A stretch of 64,000 nt of DNA from DAOTXR01 sp034435375 (GTDB lineage: Bacteria > Chloroflexota > Anaerolineae > Aggregatilineales > UBA3940). The translations under genes were made by a program, and so were the position numbers. A model generated the notes under the pieces. It searched no databases and had not been told where the DNA came from. It saw only the letters and a list, made by a program, of their open reading frames with translations. This document shows positions 50,872 through 59,774 of this stretch, one piece after another. Numbering within the stretch: position 1 is the first letter of the stretch; each line of letters opens with the position of its first letter. The stretch is taken from NCBI GenBank assembly GCA_034435375.1, contig DAOTXR010000077.1:1-64000 (forward strand), given 5' to 3'.

Positions 50872-51321
50872 CTAGCTGGCCTCGCGCTCGTCCTTGCTCT
50901 TAAATGTTGCAACCAGCTGGTCGTGTTTGGCAGCAAGTGTGCCCAACACCCCGTTGACGAAGCGTGGTGCACTGTCGCTGCCGAATATCTTGGCTAGCTC
51001 TACCGCCTCGTTGATGGCGACCTTGAGTGGCGTGTGTTGGCTGAAAATCAGCTCATAGATGGCGATCCGCAAAATGTTGCGGTCAACTACTGCCATCTGG
51101 TCAACAGGCCATTCTGGGGCATGCTCGTGGATCAGCGCATCCAGTGTCTGTCGGTGTTCTAATACTCCACCAACGAGGCTGCATAGGAACGTCTCCGTGG
51201 GCTGGTCGAGCGGATCATCGCCCAGACGTTGCCGCAACACCTCTTCTACGGGGTGAGATGTGCAGTCGATTTCATATAGGGCCTGCAGAGCCATACTGCG
51301 AGCTTTGCGACGCAATTGCAA
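50872..51321 (-). CDS. nusB: Transcription antitermination factor NusB
   Basis: The 149-residue all-helical protein starts (TTG) with MQLRRKARSMALQALYEIDC and has the NusB core VDRNILRIAIYELIFSQHTP, KVAINEAVELAKIFGSDSAP and RFVNGVLGTLA. NusB with S10 binds boxA RNA and supports rRNA antitermination. TTG 51321 has gaggaac before it; TTG 51315 is an alternative. It lies 38 bases downstream of an Asp23-family gene, as in many Firmicutes-like operons. Confidence 0.94.
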   Translation of the reverse strand: MQLRRKARSMALQALYEIDCTSHPVEEVLRQRLGDDPLDQPTETFLCSLVGGVLEHRQTLDALIHEHAPEWPVDQMAVVDRNILRIAIYELIFSQHTPLKVAINEAVELAKIFGSDSAPRFVNGVLGTLAAKHDQLVATFKSKDEREAS

Positions 51322-51359
51322 GGTTCAGTTCCTCAGGGTCGGGATCCCCTGGCTAGGTC

Positions 51360-51713
51360 TCAGGGTTTGGTGACATTCGGCGTGTCAACATCCTCGATGT
51401 GCACGTTGACTGCCGTGACTCTCATGCCGACCAAGTCTTCAATCGCACGCTTGACCGCGCGTTGTACCTCTCGGCTGACGCTCTTCATGCTGACACTGGG
51501 GTTGACGATCAGGTATAGCTCGACCCCGACTGACTGGTCTTCGATATCCAGAACGACGCCCGATCCTATCGCGGCACCTCGCAACAGTCGGCTGACGTCG
51601 ACTGGAACCTGCCCCATCCTGGCCACCCCCTCAACCTGCTCAGCGGCGTGCCTCGCAATAGTAACCAGGACAGAGGGAGCAATGGTAATAGTGTCCTCAG
51701 ATTTCATATCCAT
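51360..51713 (-). CDS. Asp23/Gls24 family protein
   Basis: A 117-residue protein with the family pattern TIAPSVLVTIARHAAEQVEG and ELYLIVNPSVSMKSVSREVQ, ending VTAVNVHIEDVDTPN. Members bind the membrane or cell envelope in Gram-positive bacteria and are linked to envelope stress. It is the first of two Asp23 genes in the window, here between fabG and nusB. The start may be 51713 or the second ATG at 51707. Confidence 0.9.
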   Translation of the reverse strand: MDMKSEDTITIAPSVLVTIARHAAEQVEGVARMGQVPVDVSRLLRGAAIGSGVVLDIEDQSVGVELYLIVNPSVSMKSVSREVQRAVKRAIEDLVGMRVTAVNVHIEDVDTPNVTKP

Positions 51714-51791
51714 AGAGCCTCTCTGATCTGGGAGACTGGCGGCACCAGGGCACCGTCGAGCGGCGCTGCTGTATGATTGCCGGACAGGCTC

Positions 51792-52541
51792 TCAGCCCAT
51801 GACCATACCACCATCGATGGACAATACCTGCCCAGTGATGTACGAAGCTTCATCGGAGGCCAAAAAAGCCACCGCATAAGCTACTTCCTCTGGGGTGCCC
51901 CAGCGTCCCAACGGGATTGCCTTGAGCGAGGCGTCCTTGATCTCCTGAGGAACGCTCTCTGTCAGGTCGGTGGGGATAAAACCGGGCGCTACGGCGTTCA
52001 CAGTGATGCTACGTGCGGCCACCTCGCGGGCCAAAGCCTTTGTAAATCCGATTAGCCCGGCTTTGCTGGCACTGTAGTTAGTCTGACCAGCATTTCCGGC
52101 GATACCCGCCACTGAGGCAACATTGATGATTCGCCCGTAGCGCTTGCGCATCATGAGCTTGACGGCTGCTTTTGAACAGTTGTAGGCGCTCTTTAGGTTG
52201 GTCGTGATGACTACGTCCCAATCTTCTTCGGGCATCATCATGATCACCATGTCTCGGGTTGTGCCAGCGTTATTGACCAGGATGTCCAGCCCTCCGAATG
52301 CCGCAGCCGTGTCTTTGATCAGTTTCTCGGCCTGCGCGTAGTTGCTCACATCGGCCTGGATCGCCAATGCCCTACCGCCCTGGGTCTCAATGGTCTGGAC
52401 GATCTCGGCGGCAGCCTGAGAGCTGCGGTTGTAGTTCACCACCACCGCTGCGCCGCGCCTGGCCAGCTCCAGTGCAATCGCCCGTCCAATTCCACGCGAC
52501 CCCCCTGTGACTACGGCCACTCGCTCGTTCAGATGGCTCAT
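51792..52541 (-). CDS. fabG: 3-oxoacyl-[acyl-carrier-protein] reductase
   Basis: The 249-residue short-chain dehydrogenase has the Rossmann motif TGGSRGIGRA at 12-21, the NNAG motif and the catalytic triad S143, Y156, K160 (in VASVAGIAGNAGQTNYSASK). It reduces 3-oxoacyl-ACP in fatty acid elongation. Of the two adjacent ATGs the one at 52541 is preferred because GAGG is five bases upstream. Its partner fabD is further left on the same strand but separated by a plus-strand gene. Confidence 0.93.
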   Translation of the reverse strand: MSHLNERVAVVTGGSRGIGRAIALELARRGAAVVVNYNRSSQAAAEIVQTIETQGGRALAIQADVSNYAQAEKLIKDTAAAFGGLDILVNNAGTTRDMVIMMMPEEDWDVVITTNLKSAYNCSKAAVKLMMRKRYGRIINVASVAGIAGNAGQTNYSASKAGLIGFTKALAREVAARSITVNAVAPGFIPTDLTESVPQEIKDASLKAIPLGRWGTPEEVAYAVAFLASDEASYITGQVLSIDGGMVMG

Positions 52542-52937
52542 CATCGCCTCACATTGACTGGAGCGTGCCTGGACCCTCACACTCCGGCTTTGGGTTTGCC
52601 CAGAGACAGTCTTGTTGTGTGTGGAGCTGCGAAAGACAAACTCTGATCATGGTCCGCAAAGAATTCATAGTCGAGACTTCAGTGCTGGGAAGTGGCTTGG
52701 CTGGAAATGTGCTCGGTCAAACATTGAATCCTGAAAAACGGCCATAGGGCAATCTGTGCCTACTCCTCAGACTGGAAGATGCAGGCGATTGTACCACCCC
52801 CTTGAACAGAGTTCAACCGGCGCAGAGGATGGTAGGAAGAAAACGCTATTTGCGCTGATCCTCACGATACGTACAATGACCAAAGGGTAAATATGCGGCT
52901 GTGATTCATATATGCGCCCAGGTGGAGGAAATTTGGG
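52542..52937. other. 396-base divergent region between fabG and a surface-protein gene
   Basis: It contains the fabG promoter on the minus strand, with its palindrome (52788-52816), and a plausible plus-strand promoter, TTGCGC (52850-52855), 16 bases, TACAAT (52872-52877), for the malectin-type gene. No gene is supported; the 60-codon frame at 52565-52747 lies within the leader of fabG and is rejected. Confidence 0.6.
52788..52816 (-). promoter_or_regulatory. fabG promoter with a palindromic operator over its -35 box
   Basis: On the minus strand TTGAAC (plus 52811-52816) and TACAAT (plus 52788-52793) are 17 bases apart. The -35 box is one half of the perfect palindrome TTGAACAGAGTTCAA (52802-52816). 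A dimeric repressor binding here would control fabG; the sequence does not match FapR sites I know. Confidence 0.65.
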
Positions 52938-54383
52938 ATGGATAGCGTAGATCAGATTGAACAGATGGAGGACAAGACGCCACCTGAGCGCCGCCGCGGC
53001 CTGTCGATCGCTATCGTAGTAGTTGCAATGCTGCTGCTGGTGGTGTGCATGGCGCTGGCGCTGATCGGATGGCAGCTTGTGTCAGCAGCAGCCCCAACCG
53101 AGATGCCTGTTTCCACGGCCACCTCGACGCTCACGCCGGAGCCGTTGCCAGCGCCGACTGCAACTCCCCCTCCGACCGAGCCTCCTGGATACGTCCAGGC
53201 CGTAAACGCAGGGGCATGTGGCGCGGTAACCTGGGCAGGGATGTTGTGGGAGGCAGATCGAGAGTATAGCTCTGGCAGTTGGGGCCATGTGGGCAGCGAT
53301 TACCATCCTGTGTCGGATGGAGTTGCTCCGCCTGTGCTGGACGAGGCCGGCGTAGCCTATGGGGCAGATGGCCAGTACCTGCACCGTTGCCAGGTTTATG
53401 GCCAGGCATTTGGCTATCGCTTCGACCTGTCTGACGGTGAGTATCTTGTGCGCCTGCGCTTTGCCGAGCCGATTCACACGGCTGGTGAGCGCTGGTTCGA
53501 TGTGGTTATTGAAGGGCAGACGGTGCTCGACGACTTTGACGTTGCAGCCCAGGCAGGTGGGACCGGGATCGCGCTGGAGCGTGACGTTTTGGTCACGGTC
53601 ATCGACGGGCAGCTACAGATCGACTTTGTCGGCAGCCAGCCAGGATCGGCAGATCCCAATGCCTTTGTGCAAGCCATCGGTGTTGTGACGCAGGGCTTTG
53701 AGCCGCCCCCCGCGCCGGTCATTCTGCCACCTGTGCTATCCCCTACGGTCACATCGACATCCACGCCCACAGTCACGCCGACCCCTGCGCCGCTCGTCGA
53801 TTGCAGAAGCTTTCGCGCCACCTCACCGCTGGATGGCATAGCTTATGGCCAGCAAACGTTCTACTGGGATCCTGCGCCTGGGGCTACAGGCTATCGCCTG
53901 CTGATCTTTACCAATTCAGGCGCGAAGGCTTTTGAGGGTAAGACGACCGAGACCAATCTCACCGTGAGCACCATTACGGAAGCCTTGGGCGATGTCAACG
54001 TGATGCCTTTCTCGTGGAAGGTTGAGGCGTTGGTTGATGAGGTGGTCATCTGCACCACCGAGACGGTGACGCTGCTACGTGCTGCAGCGCCGACCTCAGA
54101 GCCGCCGCCAGCAAGCGGCATCCACGGTAACCTGTCTGCACGCTGGTACTGTTATCCCTCTGTGGCGGGAAAGGTCGAGGTGGAGTGGAGTGGGGCTGTG
54201 CCTGGCGAGAATGTCTCTATTGTCTTCACCGACTCGGTAGGCAATTCATACAGCTATGTCGGCAAGGGGCCTTCGGGATCGGTGGGGTTCATGATCGGCA
54301 CCACCAACACGGTCAGGGATGGTATGGTATCCACCGTCTTGAGCGGCTCAGTGACGCTTCCGGGCGGTTTTGGCTGCCCTTAG
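52938..54383 (+). CDS. Membrane-anchored surface protein with malectin-like domain
   Basis: The 481-residue protein has a short cytoplasmic start, one membrane anchor (LSIAIVVVAMLLLVVCMALA), a Thr/Pro-rich linker and a malectin-type carbohydrate-binding domain (about 90-250: VNAGACGAVTWAGMLWEADR, RFDLSDGEYLVRLRFAEPIH, WFDVVIEGQTVLDDFDV). A second linker and a beta-sandwich domain (about 285-380), then another beta domain follow. It probably binds glycans at the cell surface. It is the only plus-strand gene in this part of the cluster, between fabG and fabD. Confidence 0.75.
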   Translation: MDSVDQIEQMEDKTPPERRRGLSIAIVVVAMLLLVVCMALALIGWQLVSAAAPTEMPVSTATSTLTPEPLPAPTATPPPTEPPGYVQAVNAGACGAVTWAGMLWEADREYSSGSWGHVGSDYHPVSDGVAPPVLDEAGVAYGADGQYLHRCQVYGQAFGYRFDLSDGEYLVRLRFAEPIHTAGERWFDVVIEGQTVLDDFDVAAQAGGTGIALERDVLVTVIDGQLQIDFVGSQPGSADPNAFVQAIGVVTQGFEPPPAPVILPPVLSPTVTSTSTPTVTPTPAPLVDCRSFRATSPLDGIAYGQQTFYWDPAPGATGYRLLIFTNSGAKAFEGKTTETNLTVSTITEALGDVNVMPFSWKVEALVDEVVICTTETVTLLRAAAPTSEPPPASGIHGNLSARWYCYPSVAGKVEVEWSGAVPGENVSIVFTDSVGNSYSYVGKGPSGSVGFMIGTTNTVRDGMVSTVLSGSVTLPGGFGCP

Positions 54384-54423
54384 AGTTGTGGCTCCCATGT
54401 GAGGCTTTGTGCTCAGCCTGGCC

Positions 54424-55386
54424 TCAACTGCTCTGGGTGTGCCCGATCAACGCCATAATGCCCTCTGGCGAGTCCACCACGTGGCGCACCGTGTCACGTC
54501 CGATGCGCTTCACCAGGCCAACCAGCACGTCTTTACTGCCCAGCTCCACAAAGGTCGAGAGGCCAGCGTTGAGTAGTGCTTGGATGCTTTCCGTCCAGCG
54601 CACACGTGACGTGAGTTGGGCGCCCAGTTCATCCCGTATGGTCTCCACGGTGGTGAGTGGCTTGGCCTGTGTGTTGCCCATGATGGGGATCATGGGGGGG
54701 TGAAAAGGTGTGGCGTCCAAGGCCTGGCGGAATTCAGCAGCCGCTTGCGCCATCAGCGGAGAGTGAGCGGCAATGCTGACTGGCAGTCGCACGGTGCGCT
54801 TTGCTCCTGCGGTCTGGGCTAAGTCCATCGCTCGGTTGAGGGTGCTCTCGTCTCCTGCGATCACGATCTGTCCAGGGCAGTTGTCGTTGGCGATGACCAC
54901 TATCCCCCTGGTTTCTGCACAGGCTTGGGCGCAAATCTCCTCCAGTGCTGGGATCTCCAGCCCCAGAATGGCCGCCATGCCCCCCGGACTGCGTTCACCT
55001 GCCTCTTTCATCAGTTCCCCACGACGCCGAACCAGTTTCACGCCGTCGGGAAAACTCAATGCACCGGCTGCCGTCAGTGCGGTTAGCTCTCCCAGGCTGT
55101 GGCCAGCCACATAGGCTGGTTGGAAGGGTTGGCCGAGCGCCTCATATAGGGTACGCAGGGCAGCGATGCCTGCCACGTAGAGGGCTGGCTGCGCGTTGAT
55201 CGTACTGGTCAGGGTATCGTCTGGGCCTTCGAAACACAGCCGCGAGAGTGCGAAATCCAGCAGATCATCGGCTTCCTCGAATGTCTGGCGGGCGACCTGA
55301 TACTGTGCAGCCAGGGCTGCACCCATCCCCACATACTGTGATCCCTGGCCGGGGAATAGAAAGGCGGTAGTCGTCTGATCTAGCAT
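54424..55386 (-). CDS. fabD: Malonyl CoA-acyl carrier protein transacylase
   Basis: The 320-residue enzyme has the FPGQGSQYVGMG start, the nucleophile Ser97 in GHSLGE and the histidine of IAAHSPLM. It loads malonyl groups onto ACP for fatty acid synthesis. ATG 55386 is preferred over the TTG at 55392 because GGAGGAGG lies seven bases upstream. It follows rpmF, the common rpmF-fab arrangement. Confidence 0.95.
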   Translation of the reverse strand: MLDQTTTAFLFPGQGSQYVGMGAALAAQYQVARQTFEEADDLLDFALSRLCFEGPDDTLTSTINAQPALYVAGIAALRTLYEALGQPFQPAYVAGHSLGELTALTAAGALSFPDGVKLVRRRGELMKEAGERSPGGMAAILGLEIPALEEICAQACAETRGIVVIANDNCPGQIVIAGDESTLNRAMDLAQTAGAKRTVRLPVSIAAHSPLMAQAAAEFRQALDATPFHPPMIPIMGNTQAKPLTTVETIRDELGAQLTSRVRWTESIQALLNAGLSTFVELGSKDVLVGLVKRIGRDTVRHVVDSPEGIMALIGHTQSS

Positions 55387-55496
55387 GGTCAACCTCCTCC
55401 GAACCGAAAACTGCCCTTCAGAAACAAAAAGACCGCGCTCTCACGCAGAGTCACGGTCTCAGGTGATCACAGGACCGGCTCCCAGATTCGACAGGT

Positions 55497-55679
55497 TTAT
55501 TCTTCAACCTCGACGATCTCACGGCCCCGGTAGTGGCCGCATTCTTTGCAGATTGTGTGCGGGCGCTTCATTGCGCCACAGTTCTCACAGGCCACCAGCG
55601 CCACGGGCTGCAGCTGCTGATGCTGGCGGCGGCGGCCACGCCGCCCCTTAGAGAGTTTACGTTTGGGTAGTGCGCCCAT
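55497..55679 (-). CDS. rpmF: 50S ribosomal protein L32
   Basis: A 60-residue L32 starting MGALPKRKLSKGRRGRRRQH, with zinc cysteines C31, C34, C44 and C47 (ACENCGAMKRPH and ICKECGHYRGREIV). Its position just before fabD is a frequent bacterial arrangement that links ribosome and fatty acid synthesis. It is the zinc form. A GTGGTCAA...AAGTTGATATG region precedes the ATG without a strong Shine-Dalgarno; the length is normal. Confidence 0.95.
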   Translation of the reverse strand: MGALPKRKLSKGRRGRRRQHQQLQPVALVACENCGAMKRPHTICKECGHYRGREIVEVEE

Positions 55680-55811
55680 ATCAACTTGACTCCTGAACTT
55701 TCCTGTGATCGGACATTACCCCGGTTCGTGCCGGAGCGCAAGGGAGGATTATAACGGGCAATGGCAGACACTTCAAGGCGCAGTTGGCCAGGCTGAGCTT
55801 TGTCACAAGAA

Positions 55812-55840
55812 GACCTGCACAGCAAACAGGCGTGCAGGTC
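55812..55840. terminator. Hairpin between rpmF and the coiled-coil gene
   Basis: GACCTGCAC (55812-55820) and GTGCAGGTC (55832-55840) form a perfect nine-base-pair stem with an 11-base loop in the 235-base gap. On the minus strand it is followed by TTCTTGTGAC, a weak T-rich stretch. It may end the transcript of the coiled-coil gene or act as a processing site before rpmF. Confidence 0.55.
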
Positions 55841-55914
55841 AACAGTGCAAACAGACATACTCATGCGAGATGACTCACAGGGCAAAAGCGGAGGGCCTTG
55901 CACTCCCTCACTGG

Positions 55915-56478
55915 CTAGTCGCGCCGTGAAGACACCCGCTCAATCCGCATCGGCTCATCAGATGTCTCAAGCGTCGACGGTGTCTCAATCTGTGTCGGCA
56001 TGCTGCCTGGCGGGCTGATCTTCTGGCGAGTCCTGACGTCATCCTGAACATGCGTGATCCCATTGCGCACGACAGACAAGGTGCGCTTGAGTGCGTCCTC
56101 CAGGTCTGAAAGCACATCGATCACGTACTGATCTGCCTCCTGACGGATCGCGTTGGCCTCCTGCCTGCTCTGTTCGATGATGCTGGCAGCGCGCGCCTGT
56201 GCGGCCTGCGTGATGCTGTCACGTTGGATCAGCGTCTCGCTCTTCTCACGGGCCAGGTCTCGGATGCGTGCAGCTTCCTCATTGGCCTGGGCCATGATGC
56301 GGTCCCGCTCCCGTATGACGCGCTTGGCCTTCTCGATCTCCTCCGGGACCGAGATGCGCATCTGGTCGATCAGTTCCAGTGCACGCTGCTCGTCGATGAC
56401 GGTCAGAGTCGAAAACGGGATGTGGCGGCCATTGTTTAGAAGCTCTTCAAGGCGGTCTACTAAGTGCTGAATATCCAA
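55915..56478 (-). CDS. SepIVA/DivIVA-like coiled-coil protein
   Basis: The 187-residue protein begins MDIQHLVDRLEELLNNGRHI and is a long coiled coil (EEIEKAKRVIRERDRIMAQA, RIRDLAREKSETLIQ), with a polar tail. It resembles the ATP-synthase-B-like or SepIVA family encoded beside coaD and recG in Gram-positive and Chloroflexi bacteria, linked to cell division and growth. TTG 56478 is chosen: GAGGAGG is six bases upstream; GTG 56493 is the longer alternative. Confidence 0.75.
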   Translation of the reverse strand: MDIQHLVDRLEELLNNGRHIPFSTLTVIDEQRALELIDQMRISVPEEIEKAKRVIRERDRIMAQANEEAARIRDLAREKSETLIQRDSITQAAQARAASIIEQSRQEANAIRQEADQYVIDVLSDLEDALKRTLSVVRNGITHVQDDVRTRQKISPPGSMPTQIETPSTLETSDEPMRIERVSSRRD

Positions 56479-56528
56479 GGCTCGCCTCCTCACAATCTCG
56501 GAGTGCTGTATACCTCTTGCCTGCTGGG

Positions 56529-57059
56529 TCAGTCTCGCATAGACACCATATCTACAGATCCAGGTGCATCATCGCCCAATTTTTCAAAATGCGCAACTAT
56601 GGCCTCGGCCACATTGGGCGGCACCATGCTGCTCACATCACCCCCCAGTGATGCGATCTCGCGAATGGTACTGCTGGCCAGGTGCATGTGCTGTTCGCTG
56701 GCGATCAAACACACCGTGTCGATCTCAGGCCCCAGGCGATTGTTGGCCAGCGCCATACGGAATTCTAGCTCAAAATCGGAAAACACGCGCAACCCTCGCA
56801 CGATGGCCTGTGCGCCAACCTCGCGGGCGAAATCGACCGTCAGGCCGGTATATGACATGACGCGGATGCCAGGCACGTCTCTCAGGGCCTCGCGGGCAAG
56901 GGCAACCCGTTGCTCGCATGTAAACATCAGATTCTTAAGCGGACGATCATAGATGGCAACGATCAGTTCGTCGAACAGTTTGCTCGCCCGAACGGCAATG
57001 TCAATGTGGCCCAGATGGATTGGGTCAAAGGTTGCTGGGAAGATAGCTCGACGTATCAC
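56529..57059 (-). CDS. coaD: Phosphopantetheine adenylyltransferase
   Basis: The 176-residue enzyme (GTG start, then IRRAIFPATFDPIHLGHIDI) has the nucleotidyltransferase HxGH motif HLGH and the C-terminal SEQHMHLASSTIREIASLGG. It makes dephospho-CoA from phosphopantetheine and ATP. The usual PGTFDP reads PATFDP here. It sits between the coiled-coil gene and recG. GTG 57059 is the family-like start; the longer frame has no supporting signal. Confidence 0.92.
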   Translation of the reverse strand: MIRRAIFPATFDPIHLGHIDIAVRASKLFDELIVAIYDRPLKNLMFTCEQRVALAREALRDVPGIRVMSYTGLTVDFAREVGAQAIVRGLRVFSDFELEFRMALANNRLGPEIDTVCLIASEQHMHLASSTIREIASLGGDVSSMVPPNVAEAIVAHFEKLGDDAPGSVDMVSMRD

Positions 57060-57135
57060 GATGTTTCTCTTTTCTGAGCAGACAACAGGCTGGACAGCTT
57101 TGTTGTTCCCCTGAAGCGGATCAATTCGCAAACCC

Positions 57136-59769
57136 TTAGCTGATGTCCCCCTCGATAGGCGAGGCGTCGGCCACTAGTCGCGCCAGATACTGGACTTCTG
57201 GAGCTTGGAGGAGAGGGTCGCTCTCGAACAAGGCTCTGGCTTCACGCTGGACCTCATCTACCAGCTGCGTATCCATAAGGTTGGCGAAGCGCAACATCCT
57301 ACTGCCGCTCTGGCGGGTGCCTAGCAAATCCCCGGCTCCCCGCATCTGCCAGTCAATCTCAGCCAGACGGAAGCCATCAGTTGTCTCCTCTACCGCTCTC
57401 AACCGTTCGTCGCTGTCGAGAAAGGCCTTGTCCGACAGCAGCAGGCAGTATCCCTGATCTCGGCCACGCCCCACACGCCCACGAAGCTGGTGGAGCTGGG
57501 CCAGCCCGAAGCGGTTGGCATTCTCAACGAGTATGACGGTGGCGCTGGGTACGTCGATACCTACCTCGATCACCGTCGTGCTGACGAGCACCTGCGTCTC
57601 GCCGTGATAAAAGGCTTCCATCACAGCTTCCTTCTCGTCGCTGCTCAAACGACCATGTATCAGCCCTAACTTGAGATCGGGGAAGACGGTGTTCTGTAGG
57701 CGTTCATATTCCGCTACTGCCGAACGAGCATCGAGCTTGTCGCTTTCCTCGATCAGGGGGCAGATGATATAAGCCTGGTGACCTTTCTCAACCTGGGCGC
57801 GGATGAAGCTGTAGGCTCGCTCACGTTCCCTGGGTTGGATCACGCGCGTCTGGACCGGCGTGCGGCCCAGGGGCATCTCGTCGAGCACCGTCAGGTCGAG
57901 GTCGGCGTGCAGCGTCAAGGCTAGGGTGCGTGGGATCGGTGTTGCGGTCATGACCAGCAGGTGGGGATTGCCGCCGTCGGCTTTATCACGTAGCGCACCA
58001 CGCTGTGTCACGCCAAACCGGTGCTGCTCATCGATCACGGCTATGCCGAGATGTCTGAATGCGACGCCCTGCTGAATCAGTGCGTGGGTCCCGATCACGA
58101 CCTGGATGCTGCCGTCGGCCAAGCCAGCGTAGACTGCCTCGCGCTCATTCTGGCCAATATGGCTTGTGAGTAGTGCGATCGTGGCAGGTTTCTCTAAAGG
58201 AGCCAATCCCAGCAGTGAGCACAGGTTGGTGTAATGTTGTTCGGCCAAAATGCTGGTCGGGGCCATGATGGCAGCCTGGACCCCGTTGGCCACCGCTATG
58301 GCGGCAGCGATGGCTGCCACGACCGTCTTGCCGCTGCCGACGTCACCTTGCAGCAGGCGGTTCATTGGCACGCCGCTCTCCATGTCTCGCCGGATGTCCT
58401 CAATTGCCCGCCGTTGGGCGTTGGTGAGCTGATAAGGCAGGGCAGCTCTGTAGGTCTCCAGCCACTCGTCGTCGACTGCCAGGCTGATACTGGGGCGACT
58501 CTGCCAGAGATGCCGTCTTTGAAGCATCACCAACTGCATCAGGAACAGCTCGTCGAACGCTAGGCGGCGAAGCGCCGCTTGCATATCCTCCCATGTGTCG
58601 GGGAAATGCGCCTGGGCCACCGCGTCACCGTAGTCCATCAGATCGGCGTGTTCGCGCACAGTCAGCGGCAGGGGATCGGGCAGACGCGCTGCCCATTCGT
58701 CAACCACCTGCTTGGTCAAGCGACGCATGATGCGCCCTGAAAGTCCCTGCGTGAGAGGGTAGACAGGTACAACACGCCCTGTGTTCAGGGACTCGCGCTC
58801 CAGCGGTTCGATCTCCGGGCTGTTCATCACTAGACGGCCCAGATACTGCTCGACCTTACCACTGACAACGTAGGCTTCACCGTTTTCGAGCTGCTTCTCC
58901 ATCCAGGGCTGGTTGAACCAGTTAAGCCGTATCTGACTGCTGCCATCGCTGAGGTAGGCCTCAACGCGCATACCGCCGCGTTTCATCGGAATCGTCTGGA
59001 GGCGGTCCAGAACGCCGATCACGCTCACATCTTCACCCACATGAAGCTTATTGATAGGCTTCATGCGGCTGTAGTCATCGTAGCGGCGTGGCAGAAAGAA
59101 CAACAGATCGCGAACCGTCCGCACACCGAGCCGTTCAAGCAGTTCTGCACGCGCGCGGCCTACTCCACTGACCGTTTCGATGGGGGCATCCAGCTCGGCC
59201 AGCATCTCCGGCGGGGTGAGCTGGCTCTGCTTCCAGGCATAGCCTCGACGCTCTCGCACACGGGCAGGCGGCACCGACTCCAGCTTCGGCTCGATGGCCT
59301 CAATCTCAAAATCCTCAAACAACTCAAGGTCATCACCGGCCACCACCCGCTCAGCGCTCTCTTCGTCCTGTAGGGCCGTGTTCTCTCTCTCGTCTGGAGT
59401 TGGCTCTAGGGCTACGTCCTTGTCGGCGAGAGCGCTCGATGCGAACTCTGGGGCAGGGGGGGCAGGCGGGGAGAGGGGAAGCTCGGCAAGTTCTCCGGCA
59501 GCTTCAACCTGGGATTCGCCGGTAGCCAAGGCAATGATCTCCTCGATCTTAGCTGGACGCTCGTCGGGGTGAGTGTGATCGTACTCGCGGAGTAGCTTCA
59601 CAATCTCATCGACCAAGGCGTGATGAGGGTCGGTCTTGGCTTGGCTGTGGGCCTCACGCGACCAGTGGTAAGCAAAGCGTGCAAACCCGCCGATGACGGC
59701 TTTGTTCTGATAGCCTTTCTGCTGCTCAAGCCGCAGGATTTTAATCAGTGTCTGCAACGAAGATGCCAT
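57136..59769 (-). CDS. recG: ATP-dependent DNA helicase RecG with long N-terminal extension
   Basis: The 877-residue helicase has a wedge domain starting near residue 195 (ETVSGVGRARAELLERLGVR), Walker A GDVGSGKT, DEQHRFG and MTATPIPRTLALT, and the RecG-specific C-terminal part FANLMDTQLVDEVQREARAL. It reverses stalled replication forks. About 190 residues precede the wedge: a helical 80-residue domain (LQTLIKILRLEQQKGYQNKA) like the one in Thermotoga RecG, then an acidic linker. It is transcribed with the DegV genes. Confidence 0.95.
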   Translation of the reverse strand: MASSLQTLIKILRLEQQKGYQNKAVIGGFARFAYHWSREAHSQAKTDPHHALVDEIVKLLREYDHTHPDERPAKIEEIIALATGESQVEAAGELAELPLSPPAPPAPEFASSALADKDVALEPTPDERENTALQDEESAERVVAGDDLELFEDFEIEAIEPKLESVPPARVRERRGYAWKQSQLTPPEMLAELDAPIETVSGVGRARAELLERLGVRTVRDLLFFLPRRYDDYSRMKPINKLHVGEDVSVIGVLDRLQTIPMKRGGMRVEAYLSDGSSQIRLNWFNQPWMEKQLENGEAYVVSGKVEQYLGRLVMNSPEIEPLERESLNTGRVVPVYPLTQGLSGRIMRRLTKQVVDEWAARLPDPLPLTVREHADLMDYGDAVAQAHFPDTWEDMQAALRRLAFDELFLMQLVMLQRRHLWQSRPSISLAVDDEWLETYRAALPYQLTNAQRRAIEDIRRDMESGVPMNRLLQGDVGSGKTVVAAIAAAIAVANGVQAAIMAPTSILAEQHYTNLCSLLGLAPLEKPATIALLTSHIGQNEREAVYAGLADGSIQVVIGTHALIQQGVAFRHLGIAVIDEQHRFGVTQRGALRDKADGGNPHLLVMTATPIPRTLALTLHADLDLTVLDEMPLGRTPVQTRVIQPRERERAYSFIRAQVEKGHQAYIICPLIEESDKLDARSAVAEYERLQNTVFPDLKLGLIHGRLSSDEKEAVMEAFYHGETQVLVSTTVIEVGIDVPSATVILVENANRFGLAQLHQLRGRVGRGRDQGYCLLLSDKAFLDSDERLRAVEETTDGFRLAEIDWQMRGAGDLLGTRQSGSRMLRFANLMDTQLVDEVQREARALFESDPLLQAPEVQYLARLVADASPIEGDIS

Positions 59770-59774
59770 GGCTT

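Noticed and set aside
52565..52747. 60-codon plus-strand frame in the fabG leader
   Set aside because: It overlaps the antisense fabG leader; no supporting signal.
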